This document shows, one piece after another, positions 8,132 through 17,530 of a stretch of 64,000 nt of DNA. The translations under genes and the position numbers were made by a program. Position 1 is the stretch's first letter. Each line of letters begins with the position of its first letter. The notes beneath the pieces were generated by a model, which saw only the letters and a list, made by a program, of their open reading frames with translations, was not told the origin of the DNA and searched no databases. The stretch is from Gemmatales bacterium (GTDB taxonomy: Bacteria > Planctomycetota > Planctomycetia > Gemmatales > Gemmataceae), in NCBI GenBank assembly GCA_026004675.1, contig BPJP01000014.1, positions 1-64,000 of the forward strand. The letters are read 5' to 3'.

Positions 8132-10627
8132 GTGTGCTTGATCGAATCGGCCCGCAATGGCATGCTATCGGTCGGCAGGTCCGCGGCAAAAAAGCGAGAA
8201 CGGTTGATGGCTGGAATATTCAATGACCGCCAGCGTTGCGTTGGCGAACGAGGGCAAGCGCCATGGTCTGGCCGTTTCGTCCGTCTCGTTGACACGCTTC
8301 GCAAATGGTGGCACGGCATCCCGTTTCCAACTGAACCGCGCTATGCCCAATGGGTCGAAGAAAACGAGCCGGATTTCGCTGATTGGCACCGACAACGCCG
8401 CCAAAATGCCACATCGGCCATTCGGTTTGCCCTGTTTCTCTTTCCCAGGCAATCGGACAGCAAGCGCCTCAGACTGACAATACGAAGCATTCTCCGGCAG
8501 ACGTTCCCTTATTGGACATTGTTCATCGTTGGTTCCCCTGCGCGCCGTTTGAAATGGAAGGACAAAGAACGCCGAGTCGCGTATATCGCGTCCGACCGTC
8601 TCAACGAATGTCTCGGAAGCTGCCAGGCGGATTTCGTGGCCCTCATCGACGGAGGCGACATACTGGCCCCGTCAGCACTCCATGAAGTCGCGAGTTTTCT
8701 GTCACAGAGACCGGCGGATCTGGTCTATACCGATGAGGATCGGCTTTCGTTCGACGGTCGGCATCGCCAATACCCTGTCTTCAAGCCCGGTTGGTCACCC
8801 GAGATGCTACTTGGCCAGAACTACGTCGGCCGGCTGGCAGCCGTGCGAACTTCCCTGCTTCGATCGCTCGGCGGCTTCCGGGTCGACTACGGTTCAGAAC
8901 TCGATTGGGATCTGTATCTTCGCTGTTACGAAGCCAAGTGCCGAATAACCCATCTGCCCCGGTGTTTGTACCATCGGTCGTCCGCGAATGCGCCAATCGA
9001 TGCCGCCAGCGGGCGGGCGGTCTGCGCTTATCTGCGCCGGCGGGGCATCGAAGCAACCGCCTCGGTTCAGGACAACGGCATGCTCCGGCTTCATTGGCCA
9101 TTGAGATCCATGCCGCTCGTTTCCATCATCATTCCCACCAAGGACAAGCCGAAACTGATCAAACGCTGTCTTGAAGGCATTCGCCGGCGAACGTCTTACC
9201 AGAATCTGGAAATCATCCTTGTCGATAACGCCAGCAGCGATCCAGAAGTCTTGCGTTATTATGAGCAGTTGAAGCTCGAAGGGGCGGCCAAAATCGTACT
9301 GTCGGGCGATCCGTTCAATTACTCGGCAGCATGCAATGCCGGCGCTCGCGCTGCCCAGGGTGAAATGCTTTTGTTCTTGAATAACGACACCGATGTCCTG
9401 GTCCCCGATTGGATCGAGGAACTGGTCCGCTGGGCGCAACTTCCGGATGTCGGCGTCGTGGGAACCAAACTGCTTTACCCGAATGGCCGAATCCAAAGTG
9501 CTGGCATGCTCATCGGTTTAACCGCCACGATGGGATCGGCGTATGCCGGTTTGCCCGATGGCTATAGCGATTGTTTCGGCGGCGCGGACAGCTATCGCAA
9601 TTACCCGGCTGTCACCGGTGCCTGTCAGATGATTCCGCGACAGGTGTTCGACACTTTAGGAGGTTATGACGAAAGTTACGGCCTGACACATAGCGACGTC
9701 GAATTTTGCTTCAAAGCCTGGGAAAAAGGCTATCGCGTCGTCTACACTCCTTATGCACGTTTGGTTCACGACGAGTCGGCGACGCGCGGCCCAGCTGACG
9801 CCATCGACGATGGCAGGATGTTCTTGCGCCGCGCCTTGAAGCGAAATCTTACGGACATCTTTTTCCATCACTCTGCTTGGAACGCTCATTCCGTTGTGTA
9901 CGAACCGCGGATCGGCGGGGAACTATCCGTGCAGCAATTTTTTGTTTCCGAAGCCCGGCGTCACGTCCGAGCCGACGGCATCGACGAGCCGTTGGATTTC
10001 AGCGATGCGGCAACTCGGACACGACTTAAAACGGAATTTCATTTGTTTGTTAATGCCAATGCGACTGCGGCAGAACGAGACGTTGACGGTGCTGCCGAGT
10101 TCATTTTGGCGGTCCTCGTTTATCAAGCAGAACGTTTTCATCGCCCGCTGACCGAGGGACTCGAAGGGGAATTCTGCCAATGGTTGGTTTCCCAGAGAGA
10201 ACGATTCGGTTTCAGCAACCAGGCGATCCAGCACATTCGAAAGGCATTCGCGGAACAACCTGGCGACCGCATCCGCCGAATCTATGCAAGTGAAATGGCT
10301 GTCCGCGATGCCTTTCCGATGGCGTTGACTCCGTGTGGACACCGTGCGTTTCTTGCCTGGCTTGCCGGTCCCGGACGAGAGCGATACCGATTGACCAATG
10401 CGGAGATTCTGTGGTTTTTCCAGTCGGCGGCGGAAGTTGCCGAGTCGGAGATGCTGCGTACCTATCTGCTGCAGCCGCGCTGGCGAAACCGATTTCCCCA
10501 GGCGCTGACGCCTGCAGGCTGGCGAGAATTTCTCGACTGGGTGCGCATGCGGTTCGACATCGACTATCCGTGGTTGTACTCGGCGTTGCCAGCGCTGGAG
10601 GAGCAAAGCGGCGGACGTGCTGCCTGA
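8132..10627 (+). CDS. Glycosyltransferase with two family-2 (GT-A) domains
   Basis: About 830 residues. The first GT2-like domain (about residues 95-290) has the pattern LTIRSILRQTFPYWTLFIVG and YTDEDRLSFDGRHRQYPVFK. The second (about 330-590) has PLVSIIIPTKDKPKLIKRCL, ILVDNASSDPEV, LFLNNDTDVL and a D/E-x-D-like metal region. The C-terminal 200 residues are helical and unassigned. Such double GT2 proteins extend polysaccharides such as O-antigen or exopolysaccharide chains. The start is uncertain: GTG/ATG options at 8132-8210 precede the homologous part, with ATG 8207 (MAGIFN) reasonable. The gene ends 6 bases before the oppositely oriented tRNA-Leu. Confidence 0.85.
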   Translation: MCLIESARNGMLSVGRSAAKKRERLMAGIFNDRQRCVGERGQAPWSGRFVRLVDTLRKWWHGIPFPTEPRYAQWVEENEPDFADWHRQRRQNATSAIRFALFLFPRQSDSKRLRLTIRSILRQTFPYWTLFIVGSPARRLKWKDKERRVAYIASDRLNECLGSCQADFVALIDGGDILAPSALHEVASFLSQRPADLVYTDEDRLSFDGRHRQYPVFKPGWSPEMLLGQNYVGRLAAVRTSLLRSLGGFRVDYGSELDWDLYLRCYEAKCRITHLPRCLYHRSSANAPIDAASGRAVCAYLRRRGIEATASVQDNGMLRLHWPLRSMPLVSIIIPTKDKPKLIKRCLEGIRRRTSYQNLEIILVDNASSDPEVLRYYEQLKLEGAAKIVLSGDPFNYSAACNAGARAAQGEMLLFLNNDTDVLVPDWIEELVRWAQLPDVGVVGTKLLYPNGRIQSAGMLIGLTATMGSAYAGLPDGYSDCFGGADSYRNYPAVTGACQMIPRQVFDTLGGYDESYGLTHSDVEFCFKAWEKGYRVVYTPYARLVHDESATRGPADAIDDGRMFLRRALKRNLTDIFFHHSAWNAHSVVYEPRIGGELSVQQFFVSEARRHVRADGIDEPLDFSDAATRTRLKTEFHLFVNANATAAERDVDGAAEFILAVLVYQAERFHRPLTEGLEGEFCQWLVSQRERFGFSNQAIQHIRKAFAEQPGDRIRRIYASEMAVRDAFPMALTPCGHRAFLAWLAGPGRERYRLTNAEILWFFQSAAEVAESEMLRTYLLQPRWRNRFPQALTPAGWREFLDWVRMRFDIDYPWLYSALPALEEQSGGRAA

Positions 10628-10633
10628 AAGGAT

Positions 10634-10716
10634 TGCCGAAGGTGGGACTTGAACCCACACCCCCCGAAGGGGACCGGATTTTGAATCCGGCGCGTCTGCC
10701 ATTCCGCCACTTCGGC
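10634..10716 (-). tRNA. tRNA-Leu (CAA anticodon)
   Basis: On the minus strand the gene begins GCCGAAGTGGCGGAATGG and closes CTTCGGC plus discriminator A, giving a perfect 7-bp acceptor stem. The anticodon stem GCCGGATTCAAAATCCGG shows CAA, the T arm contains GGTTCAAGTCC, and the long variable arm (CCCCTTCGGGGG) is typical of a class II tRNA. CCA is not encoded. Length is 83 nt. Confidence 0.96.
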
Positions 10717-11004
10717 TTGGGCGTCACAGTCATCAAGATAGCCGACACTTCTGCGGGGGGCAAGACTTATCGAAGAACTACCCCGGATTCAGTGCTACTG
10801 GGATATAGGATCGTGAACGAGGACTTGTGGCTCGGTGGAGTGCCTGGCAGGTTGCTGTTCCCTCCAAGCCCGCCAGGCACTCATGATTTCATGAATGCGA
10901 TGCGCTTGCTCGGCATTTCAAATATAACTCACGTCTGATGCGATGGCAAAAATCTTCAGCATATTTTTCTGTTTTCCTGCAGCGGCTGTTCGCCGGAAAC
11001 CAGC

Positions 11005-11607
11005 TTAAAACTCGATACCCGGTTGGGGTTTGATGCCCTCACGATAGGGGTGCTTGACGAGCTTCATTTCCGTGACCAGGTCGGCAGCCGCCACCAACTC
11101 TTTCTTGGCATTTCGGCCGGTGACGACGACATGAAGATCGGCGCGCCGCGATTGCAGTTCATGCAGCACTTCCTGGATGGGCAGGTAATCGTAGTGGAGG
11201 ACGACATTCAGTTCGTCGAGGATGACGAGGTGAACGGTGGGGTCGTGCAACAAGGCGACAGCTTGTTCCCAAGCACGGCGAGCGCTGGCGATGTCTTTGT
11301 CGCGGTTTTGCGTATTCCAGGTGAAACCATCGCCCATGGTGAAGAATGCCAGCCGTTCGGGGAACTCTTTGGCCAGCAGCGCCTCGCCCGTGACGATGGC
11401 CCCCTTGATGAACTGGACGATGCCGACTTTCATGCCCTGGCCCAAAGCCCGAAAAGCCATGCCGAGTGCGGCCGTGGTTTTGCCTTTGCCAGCACCCGTA
11501 TGGACGATGAGCAATCCTTTCTCGCGCGTGGCTCGCGCTCGTCGCGCCTCGAATGCCTCCTTGCGACGTTGCATGCGTTGTCGATGAGAATCGTTGTCGG
11601 TATCCAT
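11005..11607 (-). CDS. cobO: Cob(I)alamin adenosyltransferase, CobO/BtuR type
   Basis: A 200-residue ATP:corrinoid adenosyltransferase that makes the 5'-deoxyadenosyl form of B12. The P-loop HTGAGKGKTTAALGMAFRAL (about residues 36-55) is clear, followed by VGIVQFIKG, LVILDELN (about 128-135) and HVVVTGRNA. Length and motifs match CobA/CobO rather than PduO. The product would supply AdoCbl to the methylmalonyl-CoA mutase system suggested by MeaB and the B12-binding subunit at 28.7-30.0 kb. The start ATG 11607 has AAGG upstream. Confidence 0.93.
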   Translation of the reverse strand: MDTDNDSHRQRMQRRKEAFEARRARATREKGLLIVHTGAGKGKTTAALGMAFRALGQGMKVGIVQFIKGAIVTGEALLAKEFPERLAFFTMGDGFTWNTQNRDKDIASARRAWEQAVALLHDPTVHLVILDELNVVLHYDYLPIQEVLHELQSRRADLHVVVTGRNAKKELVAAADLVTEMKLVKHPYREGIKPQPGIEF

Positions 11608-11741
11608 GGCTGGACCTTGGCATCCAGAATCGGTTATTCGAAGTATGGATTTGCCGTGCTTGATTTTGAAAAACGCGTTCTCAAATCAGGGCTCAGACGC
11701 TTTTTCGGAAGTCGGCCGCCGACTAACTCTTGTGTATTATT

Positions 11742-12476
11742 TTATTCACCATCGAGGATGCTTTTTTTTCGCGCATCGGGGAAAACTGCATCTTCTGACC
11801 ACATCACTGGCGCCGAGCCGAATAAAAGCCAGATGACCACAAACGCGTAAATGCCGCATGCCAGCAAAAAGGGTAATAACAGTTCTGGCATTGCCGACAG
11901 CAATTCATGAGCAAGATAGGCTTGAACCCAGCACAAGGGGGCCATTCCCAGCATCGTGCCCATCATGACCTGCCATACAGGCATCCTCGTGAATCCCGCC
12001 GCGAACGAAACCAGGTCGCTCGAAGTCAGGGGATTAAGCCGCAACAAAAAGATGCACCAAACCCCTCGGTCGTGAAGCATCTGTTCCATTTGCGGATGGC
12101 GTGTTTGGAAAAAGCGGTTGAGTTTGTCAGCGCCGAAAAGACGTACAAAGGAGCAAGCCAGACCGGCGCCGAGGGTATTGCCGATCAAAGAAAGCAGGCC
12201 ACCCCAAAAGCCGCCGAATAGAAACCCGCCGGGAGCATACAGGAGAGCACCGGGAATTGGCGCGAAAAAGACTTCGAAAGTGACGAGGGCTATGTAAACT
12301 ACTGGCGCCCAATAGCCGAACCCGTGAAAATATTCGCGGAGACTTTCGACTTTTGTTTCCGCATCGACGGTGCCATCGAAGGCAACGGCCAGAATGCCGT
12401 CGCCCAAGTACGACGACATCCCCCATCCTATCGCAAGGAGCAGGAGCAACAGAGCAATAAGACGATGTCTATTCAT
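11742..12476 (-). CDS. TVP38/TMEM64 family membrane protein (VTT domain)
   Basis: A 244-residue integral membrane protein with about five or six hydrophobic segments. The VTT signature is visible in APIPGALLYAPGGFLFGGFW (about residues 75-95), GNTLGAGLACSFVRLFG, and FLLRLNPLTSSDLVSFAAGF. Eukaryotic VTT relatives are lipid scramblases; the bacterial function is uncertain. ATG 12476 (MNRHRLIALL) starts directly before the first TM segment. An in-frame start 17 codons upstream is less likely. It reads away from the PPC gene region. Confidence 0.85.
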   Translation of the reverse strand: MNRHRLIALLLLLLAIGWGMSSYLGDGILAVAFDGTVDAETKVESLREYFHGFGYWAPVVYIALVTFEVFFAPIPGALLYAPGGFLFGGFWGGLLSLIGNTLGAGLACSFVRLFGADKLNRFFQTRHPQMEQMLHDRGVWCIFLLRLNPLTSSDLVSFAAGFTRMPVWQVMMGTMLGMAPLCWVQAYLAHELLSAMPELLLPFLLACGIYAFVVIWLLFGSAPVMWSEDAVFPDARKKSILDGE

Positions 12477-12858
12477 GCCGTGATTCGACTGCGCACTTGC
12501 AGGCAAACGCGCCGAGACAAAGGTCATTGGATTTTATAGAAACGAGCGGGCCATGTGCTCGCCGAGGTCGTTGTTCGTGCTGGCTTCGCTGGCGGTCGCT
12601 CGAGCAATGGAGCTGGCTGGCATGAACAAAGCCGTGCCAAGCCTTCGGATTACCAGCCGCAAGTTGCCGAGGCGGTCCCAGGAAAATGGCAAAGGAGAAA
12701 TAAAGTCTTGCAACCGAACAGCGGAGCGGTTAGGTTGAGAGTGAACCTACCGTTTGGCTGAGGGTGGGGGGACTCTCAGCTGTCAGAGTGAAAGGGCGAG
12801 CGTGCCCTGCCCTACCGCTTGGCCCGTTGGGCCTCAAATCGAAATACAGGAGCTGAAC
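12477..12858. other. 382-base intergenic region, divergent promoters
   Basis: Open frames here have no recognisable protein features. Small inverted repeats are present, for example TAGGTT-GAGAGTG-AACCTA (12731-12749) and GGCCC-GTT-GGGCC just before the PPC gene. The promoters for the two divergent genes must be here but are not evident. Confidence 0.5.
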
Positions 12859-15429
12859 ATGGAAAAAGCACGCATCCTCATCTGGAGCCGGTGGTTGCTG
12901 GCATTGGCGGTAACGTTCGTTTTCTTGATGCCGGCACGATCCCAATACCCGAGTACCAGATTATACACGCTGACACCCAATGGAGGGAAAGCCGGTGCCA
13001 CCGTCGAAGTCATTATCGGTGGTGAAGATTTGGAAGAGGCCAAGAATCTGCAGTTCTCGCATCCAGGCATTCGAGCGGAGCGCATCCCTGATCCGCCGCC
13101 TCCCAAACCGGATCCGAAGAAAAAGAACCAAAAAGCGCCTCCTCCACCGCCTCTCAAATTCAAGGTGACGATCGCTGCCAATGTGCCGCCCGGAATCTAT
13201 GACGCACGGATCACAAGCAAATACGGCATCAGCAATCCACGCGCCTTTGTCGTAGGCCAGCTCAATGAAATCCTGGAAAAAGAAAGTAACGACGACGTGC
13301 CCCAAGCGCAGAAAGTCGAGCTGAACACGACCATCAACGGTGTGATTAATCGGAATGTGGATGTCGATTATTACACGTTCACCGGAAAAAAAGGCCAACG
13401 AATCCTGGTCCATTGTGCGGCGACATCGATCGACAGTCGACTGAATCCGCAGATTCAGATGTTCAATACCAGAGACCGTCGCTTGGGAGGCAGTTGGCGT
13501 TATTCGGATGGCGACGCGGTTTTTGATGTCGTTCTGCCAGCGGACGGCGACTATTTCGTGCGTGTCAATGAGCATGCATATTTGGGTGGTGGTGCGGAAT
13601 ACTTCTATCGGCTGACGATTTCCCAGCTGCCCTGGATCGATGCCGTGTTTCCGGCGGTTATCGAGGCTGGGAAATCGGCCCAGGTGACGCTTTATGGCCG
13701 GAACTTGCCGAACGGAAAACCCGATCCCTCAAGTTATGTCGATGGCCGACCACTCGAAACAGCGACCGTGCAAATCACCGCACCACCTAATCCCGGTGCC
13801 GGTGCTTTGGTGTTGACCGGCACCTACCCGCCCAGCGTCGCCAGTACAGAAGTTTTCGAATACCGCGTTCAAAACAGCGTGGGGCTATCCAACCCCGTGC
13901 TACTTGGATTCGCGACCAAGCCAGTCGTTCTTGAAAGCGCGGACAACAATTCGCTGGAGAAAGCACAGGCAGTCCAATTGCCATGCGAGTTCTGCGGCCG
14001 CATCGAAACCATTCGCGACTCGGATTGGATCAAGTTCCAGGCCAAGGCCAACGAAGTCTATAGCATCGAAGGATATGCTGATCGACTCGGTTCGCCGATG
14101 GACATGTATTTCGAGATCTGGCAATTAGGCGAAAAACCTCGTCGGCTCGGCGAATATGACGACCATCCGGGAATCCCGGCTCAGGCAAATCGCGTCTTCA
14201 CCCGCTCGGACGATCCGTATTACCAATGGCGGGTGCCGGCGGATGGAGAATATGCCATCAAGATCAGTAGCCGCGTCGCTGGCAACCTGGCCGGTCCACG
14301 TCATGTTTATCGCCTGCGAATCAGCAAAGATGAACCCGACTTCCGTCTTCTCGCCGTGGGTAACAATCGTTTCAGTGCCGCGGGTTGCCTCGTTTTTCGG
14401 GGTGGAGCAAAGGATTTCGAAGTCGTTTGCTATCGCCAGGACGGTTTTGACGGTGAAGTTGTTCTGACGATGGAAGGTTTGCCGAACGGCGTAACGTGTC
14501 GCCCTCAGGTGCTGGCGAGCGGGCAAAGCTTCACTCGTCTCGTCGTCGAAGCCGCCAACAACGCTCCCAATTGGGAAGGTACCGTCAAAATCAAAGGCAC
14601 GGCTACGATCAATGGTAAACAAGTCGTACGGGAAGCCCGCGCCGGCTGCCTGGTCTGGTCCGTGCCCTCGCAGCAGACGAACATCCCGGCAATGACCAGG
14701 CTGGCCAACTCGCTGGCGCTCGCAGTGCGAGACAAAGGGGCTTTCGTCGTCGGCACCACAACCAAGGACATCCTTGTGCCAGTTGGTGGCAATGTCGCGT
14801 TCAAGCTGACGATCGACCGCCGTGAGCCGGCAGTGTCGAAGGCCCAGATTCAAATTCGGCCGGCGATCGGCATCCAAAATCTGCAGCTTCCCAATAACAT
14901 CAACGTCCCCAATAACCGAAATGACGTGGAAATCAAATTCCAGGTACGCAATAACGTTCGCCCGGGTACCTACAACCTGGTTTTCCGGGCTTTTTCCCAG
15001 TTCCAGTTCAACAAAGACCCCAAATCGAAACAAAAAAAGAACATTCAGGAAGTGCAAGTGTCGCCACCCATTCAGCTGACCATTTATGACAAAGTAGCCG
15101 ATGCCACGATCTCTCCAGAAAAAGTCACCCTGAAACCCGGCATGGCGACCCCGATCGTCGTTCGCGTCAAACGGCTTTACGATTACAAAGGGCCGCTTGA
15201 ATTACAACTCGTTTTGCCACGAGGTTACAACGGCGTGACGGCTGGCAAAGTGACGATTCCGCCCAATGCCAACGAAGGCAAGATCATGCTGACCGCTCAA
15301 CAGAACGCCAAAGCCGGCAGTCGCAACGACTTCGTCGTGCGCGTTTCGGGCAAGGTCGGCAACTTGACCCTCAACACCGATGCGACTTTTGGCGTGACCG
15401 TCGAGCCGCCACCCAAGCCCAAAAAGTAA
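12859..15429 (+). CDS. Secreted PPC-domain protein
   Basis: An 856-residue exported protein. Signal peptide about residues 1-30 (WLLALAVTFVFLMPARSQ). An IPT-like segment follows (LYTLTPNGGKAGATVEVIIG), interrupted by a Pro/Lys-rich insert (PPPPKPDPKKKNQ). A PPC (bacterial pre-peptidase C-terminal) domain at about 135-250 begins ESNDDVPQAQKVELN and contains DVDYYTFTGKKGQRI. A second divergent PPC at about 365-500 contains DNNSLEKAQAVQLP and DSDWIKFQAKANE. Beta-sandwich repeats fill the C-terminus. No protease domain is attached. CAGGAGCTGAACATG fixes the start at 12859; the frame is open further upstream without homology. A strong terminator follows. Confidence 0.85.
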   Translation: MEKARILIWSRWLLALAVTFVFLMPARSQYPSTRLYTLTPNGGKAGATVEVIIGGEDLEEAKNLQFSHPGIRAERIPDPPPPKPDPKKKNQKAPPPPPLKFKVTIAANVPPGIYDARITSKYGISNPRAFVVGQLNEILEKESNDDVPQAQKVELNTTINGVINRNVDVDYYTFTGKKGQRILVHCAATSIDSRLNPQIQMFNTRDRRLGGSWRYSDGDAVFDVVLPADGDYFVRVNEHAYLGGGAEYFYRLTISQLPWIDAVFPAVIEAGKSAQVTLYGRNLPNGKPDPSSYVDGRPLETATVQITAPPNPGAGALVLTGTYPPSVASTEVFEYRVQNSVGLSNPVLLGFATKPVVLESADNNSLEKAQAVQLPCEFCGRIETIRDSDWIKFQAKANEVYSIEGYADRLGSPMDMYFEIWQLGEKPRRLGEYDDHPGIPAQANRVFTRSDDPYYQWRVPADGEYAIKISSRVAGNLAGPRHVYRLRISKDEPDFRLLAVGNNRFSAAGCLVFRGGAKDFEVVCYRQDGFDGEVVLTMEGLPNGVTCRPQVLASGQSFTRLVVEAANNAPNWEGTVKIKGTATINGKQVVREARAGCLVWSVPSQQTNIPAMTRLANSLALAVRDKGAFVVGTTTKDILVPVGGNVAFKLTIDRREPAVSKAQIQIRPAIGIQNLQLPNNINVPNNRNDVEIKFQVRNNVRPGTYNLVFRAFSQFQFNKDPKSKQKKNIQEVQVSPPIQLTIYDKVADATISPEKVTLKPGMATPIVVRVKRLYDYKGPLELQLVLPRGYNGVTAGKVTIPPNANEGKIMLTAQQNAKAGSRNDFVVRVSGKVGNLTLNTDATFGVTVEPPPKPKK

Positions 15430-15451
15430 GCCAGACGGATCATTCACCTCG

Positions 15452-15489
15452 GACAGCCTGGTAGCTTTGACGCCAGGCTGTCTTTTTTT
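15452..15489 (+). terminator. Rho-independent terminator after the PPC gene
   Basis: GACAGCCTGG (15452-15461) pairs with CCAGGCTGTC (15473-15482), a perfect 10-bp stem with an 11-base loop, followed by seven T residues (15483-15489). It lies 22 bases past the PPC stop codon. Confidence 0.93.
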
Positions 15490-15549
15490 GTCTCCGGCGG
15501 TATTGTGAAACATTATGCCAACTGATTCGAGGCACCGGAGATTCATCGA

Positions 15550-15990
15550 ATGCAAATCGACGTGTACGGGCTGGGATTTCTTACCAGCCGGGTGACTTTC
15601 TACCTTTGGTCGCCGTGGCGTGCCTCTGCCCTGGAGCATCGTTTGTTCGAGGCAGTCGGCAAATTGCCTAAGACCAAACAAGAGAAGAACCCCGACGAGT
15701 GCCGCTTGCATATCGAAGATGCAGAGACGTTCCGATCGGCACTGTTGGCTACTTCTCGCGTTTTGATGGGTTGGCAGGAAGAAGCCGATCATACGGAACG
15801 GCGAACGTGGTGTTGGCTGATTGAAGGCGATGTCGATCACAATGGCTACGAGCATACAGGCGATCCTGCCAGTCTGTGGGCGATAGTACGCGTCAGTATC
15901 GAACGTGGCGGGCCAGGCGAAACCGATAAAGGAGAAGACGTTGATCTCGAAGGATTCGGCTTTCGCATCTGGCCAATCAGCCGACCATAG
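15550..15990 (+). CDS. Hypothetical protein, 146 residues
   Basis: Not recognised. The protein begins MQIDVYGLGFLTSRVTFYLW, is acidic, and contains RTWCWLIEGDVDHNGYEHTG. No signal peptide or TM segment is evident. It has a plausible ribosome site (GGAG about 9 bases before ATG 15550) and lies between a terminator and the convergent glycerol kinase gene, so it forms its own transcription unit. Coding is supported by codon regularity and a ribosome site only; no domain is assigned. Confidence 0.6.
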   Translation: MQIDVYGLGFLTSRVTFYLWSPWRASALEHRLFEAVGKLPKTKQEKNPDECRLHIEDAETFRSALLATSRVLMGWQEEADHTERRTWCWLIEGDVDHNGYEHTGDPASLWAIVRVSIERGGPGETDKGEDVDLEGFGFRIWPISRP

Positions 15991-16006
15991 AGGCGACTCG
16001 ATTGGA

Positions 16007-17497
16007 TCATGAGCCGAGCGAAATGACGGCTTGAACAAGTTGGCGCCAGCGTTGCCGTTTTCGGCTTCTCCGGTCCTCCGGCCAGTGGGGTTCGAACCGT
16101 CGGCCTGGTCGTTCCAGCCGCTCGATCTGCTCCAGATCGGACCAGACGCCTGCCTGCCAGCCGGCAAGAATCGCAGCGCCGAACGCTGTCGCTTCGTTTT
16201 GTGAAGCCTGCAAAACGGGAATGCCAAGGATGTCGGCTTGTCGTTGCAAGAACCAGGCGTTGGCTGCCATGCCCCCGTCGGCGCGCAGGTTTTCCAGAGA
16301 ACACCCCATATCCTGGGCGGCGGCTTCAACCAGGTCGGCGACCTGAAACGCCACCCCTTCCAAGGCAGCTCGAGCCAACTCGGCCGACGTGGCAGCACGG
16401 GTCAGGCCGAAGACCGCACCGCGTGCGTCGGGTGACCAATAGGGGGCACCCAAACCGACGAAAGCAGGAACCAAGTAGACTTCTTGCTCCGAATCCCCAC
16501 TGGCCGCCAGCCGTTCGATGTCAGCCGATTTGTCGATGAGGTGCAATCCGTCGCGGAGCCATTGCACGGCGGCTCCCGCCACGAAAATGCTCCCTTCGAG
16601 GACATATTGTTTCGCTCCCGCCTTGCTGGCTGCCAAACTACTGACGAGGCGGTGTTGCGACAGGATGGGACGCTCTCCGGTGTGAACAAGAAAAAACGCC
16701 CCCGTTCCATAGGTACACTTCGCGGAGCCTTCCGTGAACCCGAATTGGCCAACCAGCGCTGCCTGTTGATCTCCGGCCACACCACAAATCGGCACCCCAT
16801 CGGGCAGAAAATCAAGCCCCGCTGTCGTCCCGAAATCGGCAGCACTGAAACGCACTTCAGGCAAGAGTCGTTCGGGGACGCCAAAGTAGCGGCACAATTC
16901 GGCATCCCATTCTCCCGTCTTGAGGTTCAACAGCAACGTACGCGACGCGTTGGTCAGGTCAGTGGCATGGACTTTTCCACCTGTCAGCCGCCAGATCAGA
17001 AACGAATCAACGGTACCAAATGCCAGATCGCCGTTAACGGCTTTTCCCTTGAGTTCGGCATCATTCTCCAGCAGCCAGGAGAGTTTCGTCGCGGAAAAAT
17101 AGGGATCGAGAACCAAACCGGAACGCTCTTGCAACCACGCTTCTTCGTGCCGATGTCGTTTGCAGAACTCGGCCGTGCGCCGGTCCTGCCAGACGATCGC
17201 TCGCGCTGCCGGCGCCCCGGTCTTTCGATCCCAGAGAAGCGTCGTTTCGCGCTGGTTGGTTACGCCGATCGCACGGATTTCTTCGGCAGCAATGGCGGAA
17301 TTAGCAAGGGCCTCTTTGACGACGGAAACGACACTTTGCCAGATTTCATCGGCATCGTGCTCGACCCAACCCGGCTTCGGGTAATATTGTTTGATTTCCA
17401 CAGCGGCATTCGACCGCACTTGACCAGTCGGATCGAAAACGAAAGCGCGCGTGCTTGTCGTGCCCTGGTCAATGGCAAGCACATAATCGTTGGTCAT
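16007..17497 (-). CDS. glpK: Glycerol kinase
   Basis: A 496-residue FGGY-family kinase phosphorylating glycerol to sn-glycerol 3-phosphate with ATP. The N-terminal phosphate-1 motif is YVLAIDQGTTSTRAFVFD, the substrate loop NQRETTLLWDRKTG and IVWQDRRT, and FGTVDSFLIWRLTGG is typical of GlpK rather than xylulokinase. CGVAGDQQAALVGQ and FGAAILAGWQAGVW are also present. Start at 17497 (MTNDYVLAID) is preferred over an in-frame upstream codon. It begins 33 bases after the cyclase gene ends on the same strand, so they may share a transcript. No glpF or glpD is in the window. Confidence 0.94.
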   Translation of the reverse strand: MTNDYVLAIDQGTTSTRAFVFDPTGQVRSNAAVEIKQYYPKPGWVEHDADEIWQSVVSVVKEALANSAIAAEEIRAIGVTNQRETTLLWDRKTGAPAARAIVWQDRRTAEFCKRHRHEEAWLQERSGLVLDPYFSATKLSWLLENDAELKGKAVNGDLAFGTVDSFLIWRLTGGKVHATDLTNASRTLLLNLKTGEWDAELCRYFGVPERLLPEVRFSAADFGTTAGLDFLPDGVPICGVAGDQQAALVGQFGFTEGSAKCTYGTGAFFLVHTGERPILSQHRLVSSLAASKAGAKQYVLEGSIFVAGAAVQWLRDGLHLIDKSADIERLAASGDSEQEVYLVPAFVGLGAPYWSPDARGAVFGLTRAATSAELARAALEGVAFQVADLVEAAAQDMGCSLENLRADGGMAANAWFLQRQADILGIPVLQASQNEATAFGAAILAGWQAGVWSDLEQIERLERPGRRFEPHWPEDRRSRKRQRWRQLVQAVISLGS

Positions 17498-17530
17498 GTC
17501 GCACCTGCTCGAACGCAAAGACGTACTAGT

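Noticed and set aside
14125-15057. 310-residue minus-strand ORF opposite the PPC gene
   Set aside because: Fully antisense to a gene with a signal peptide, PPC domains and a terminator.
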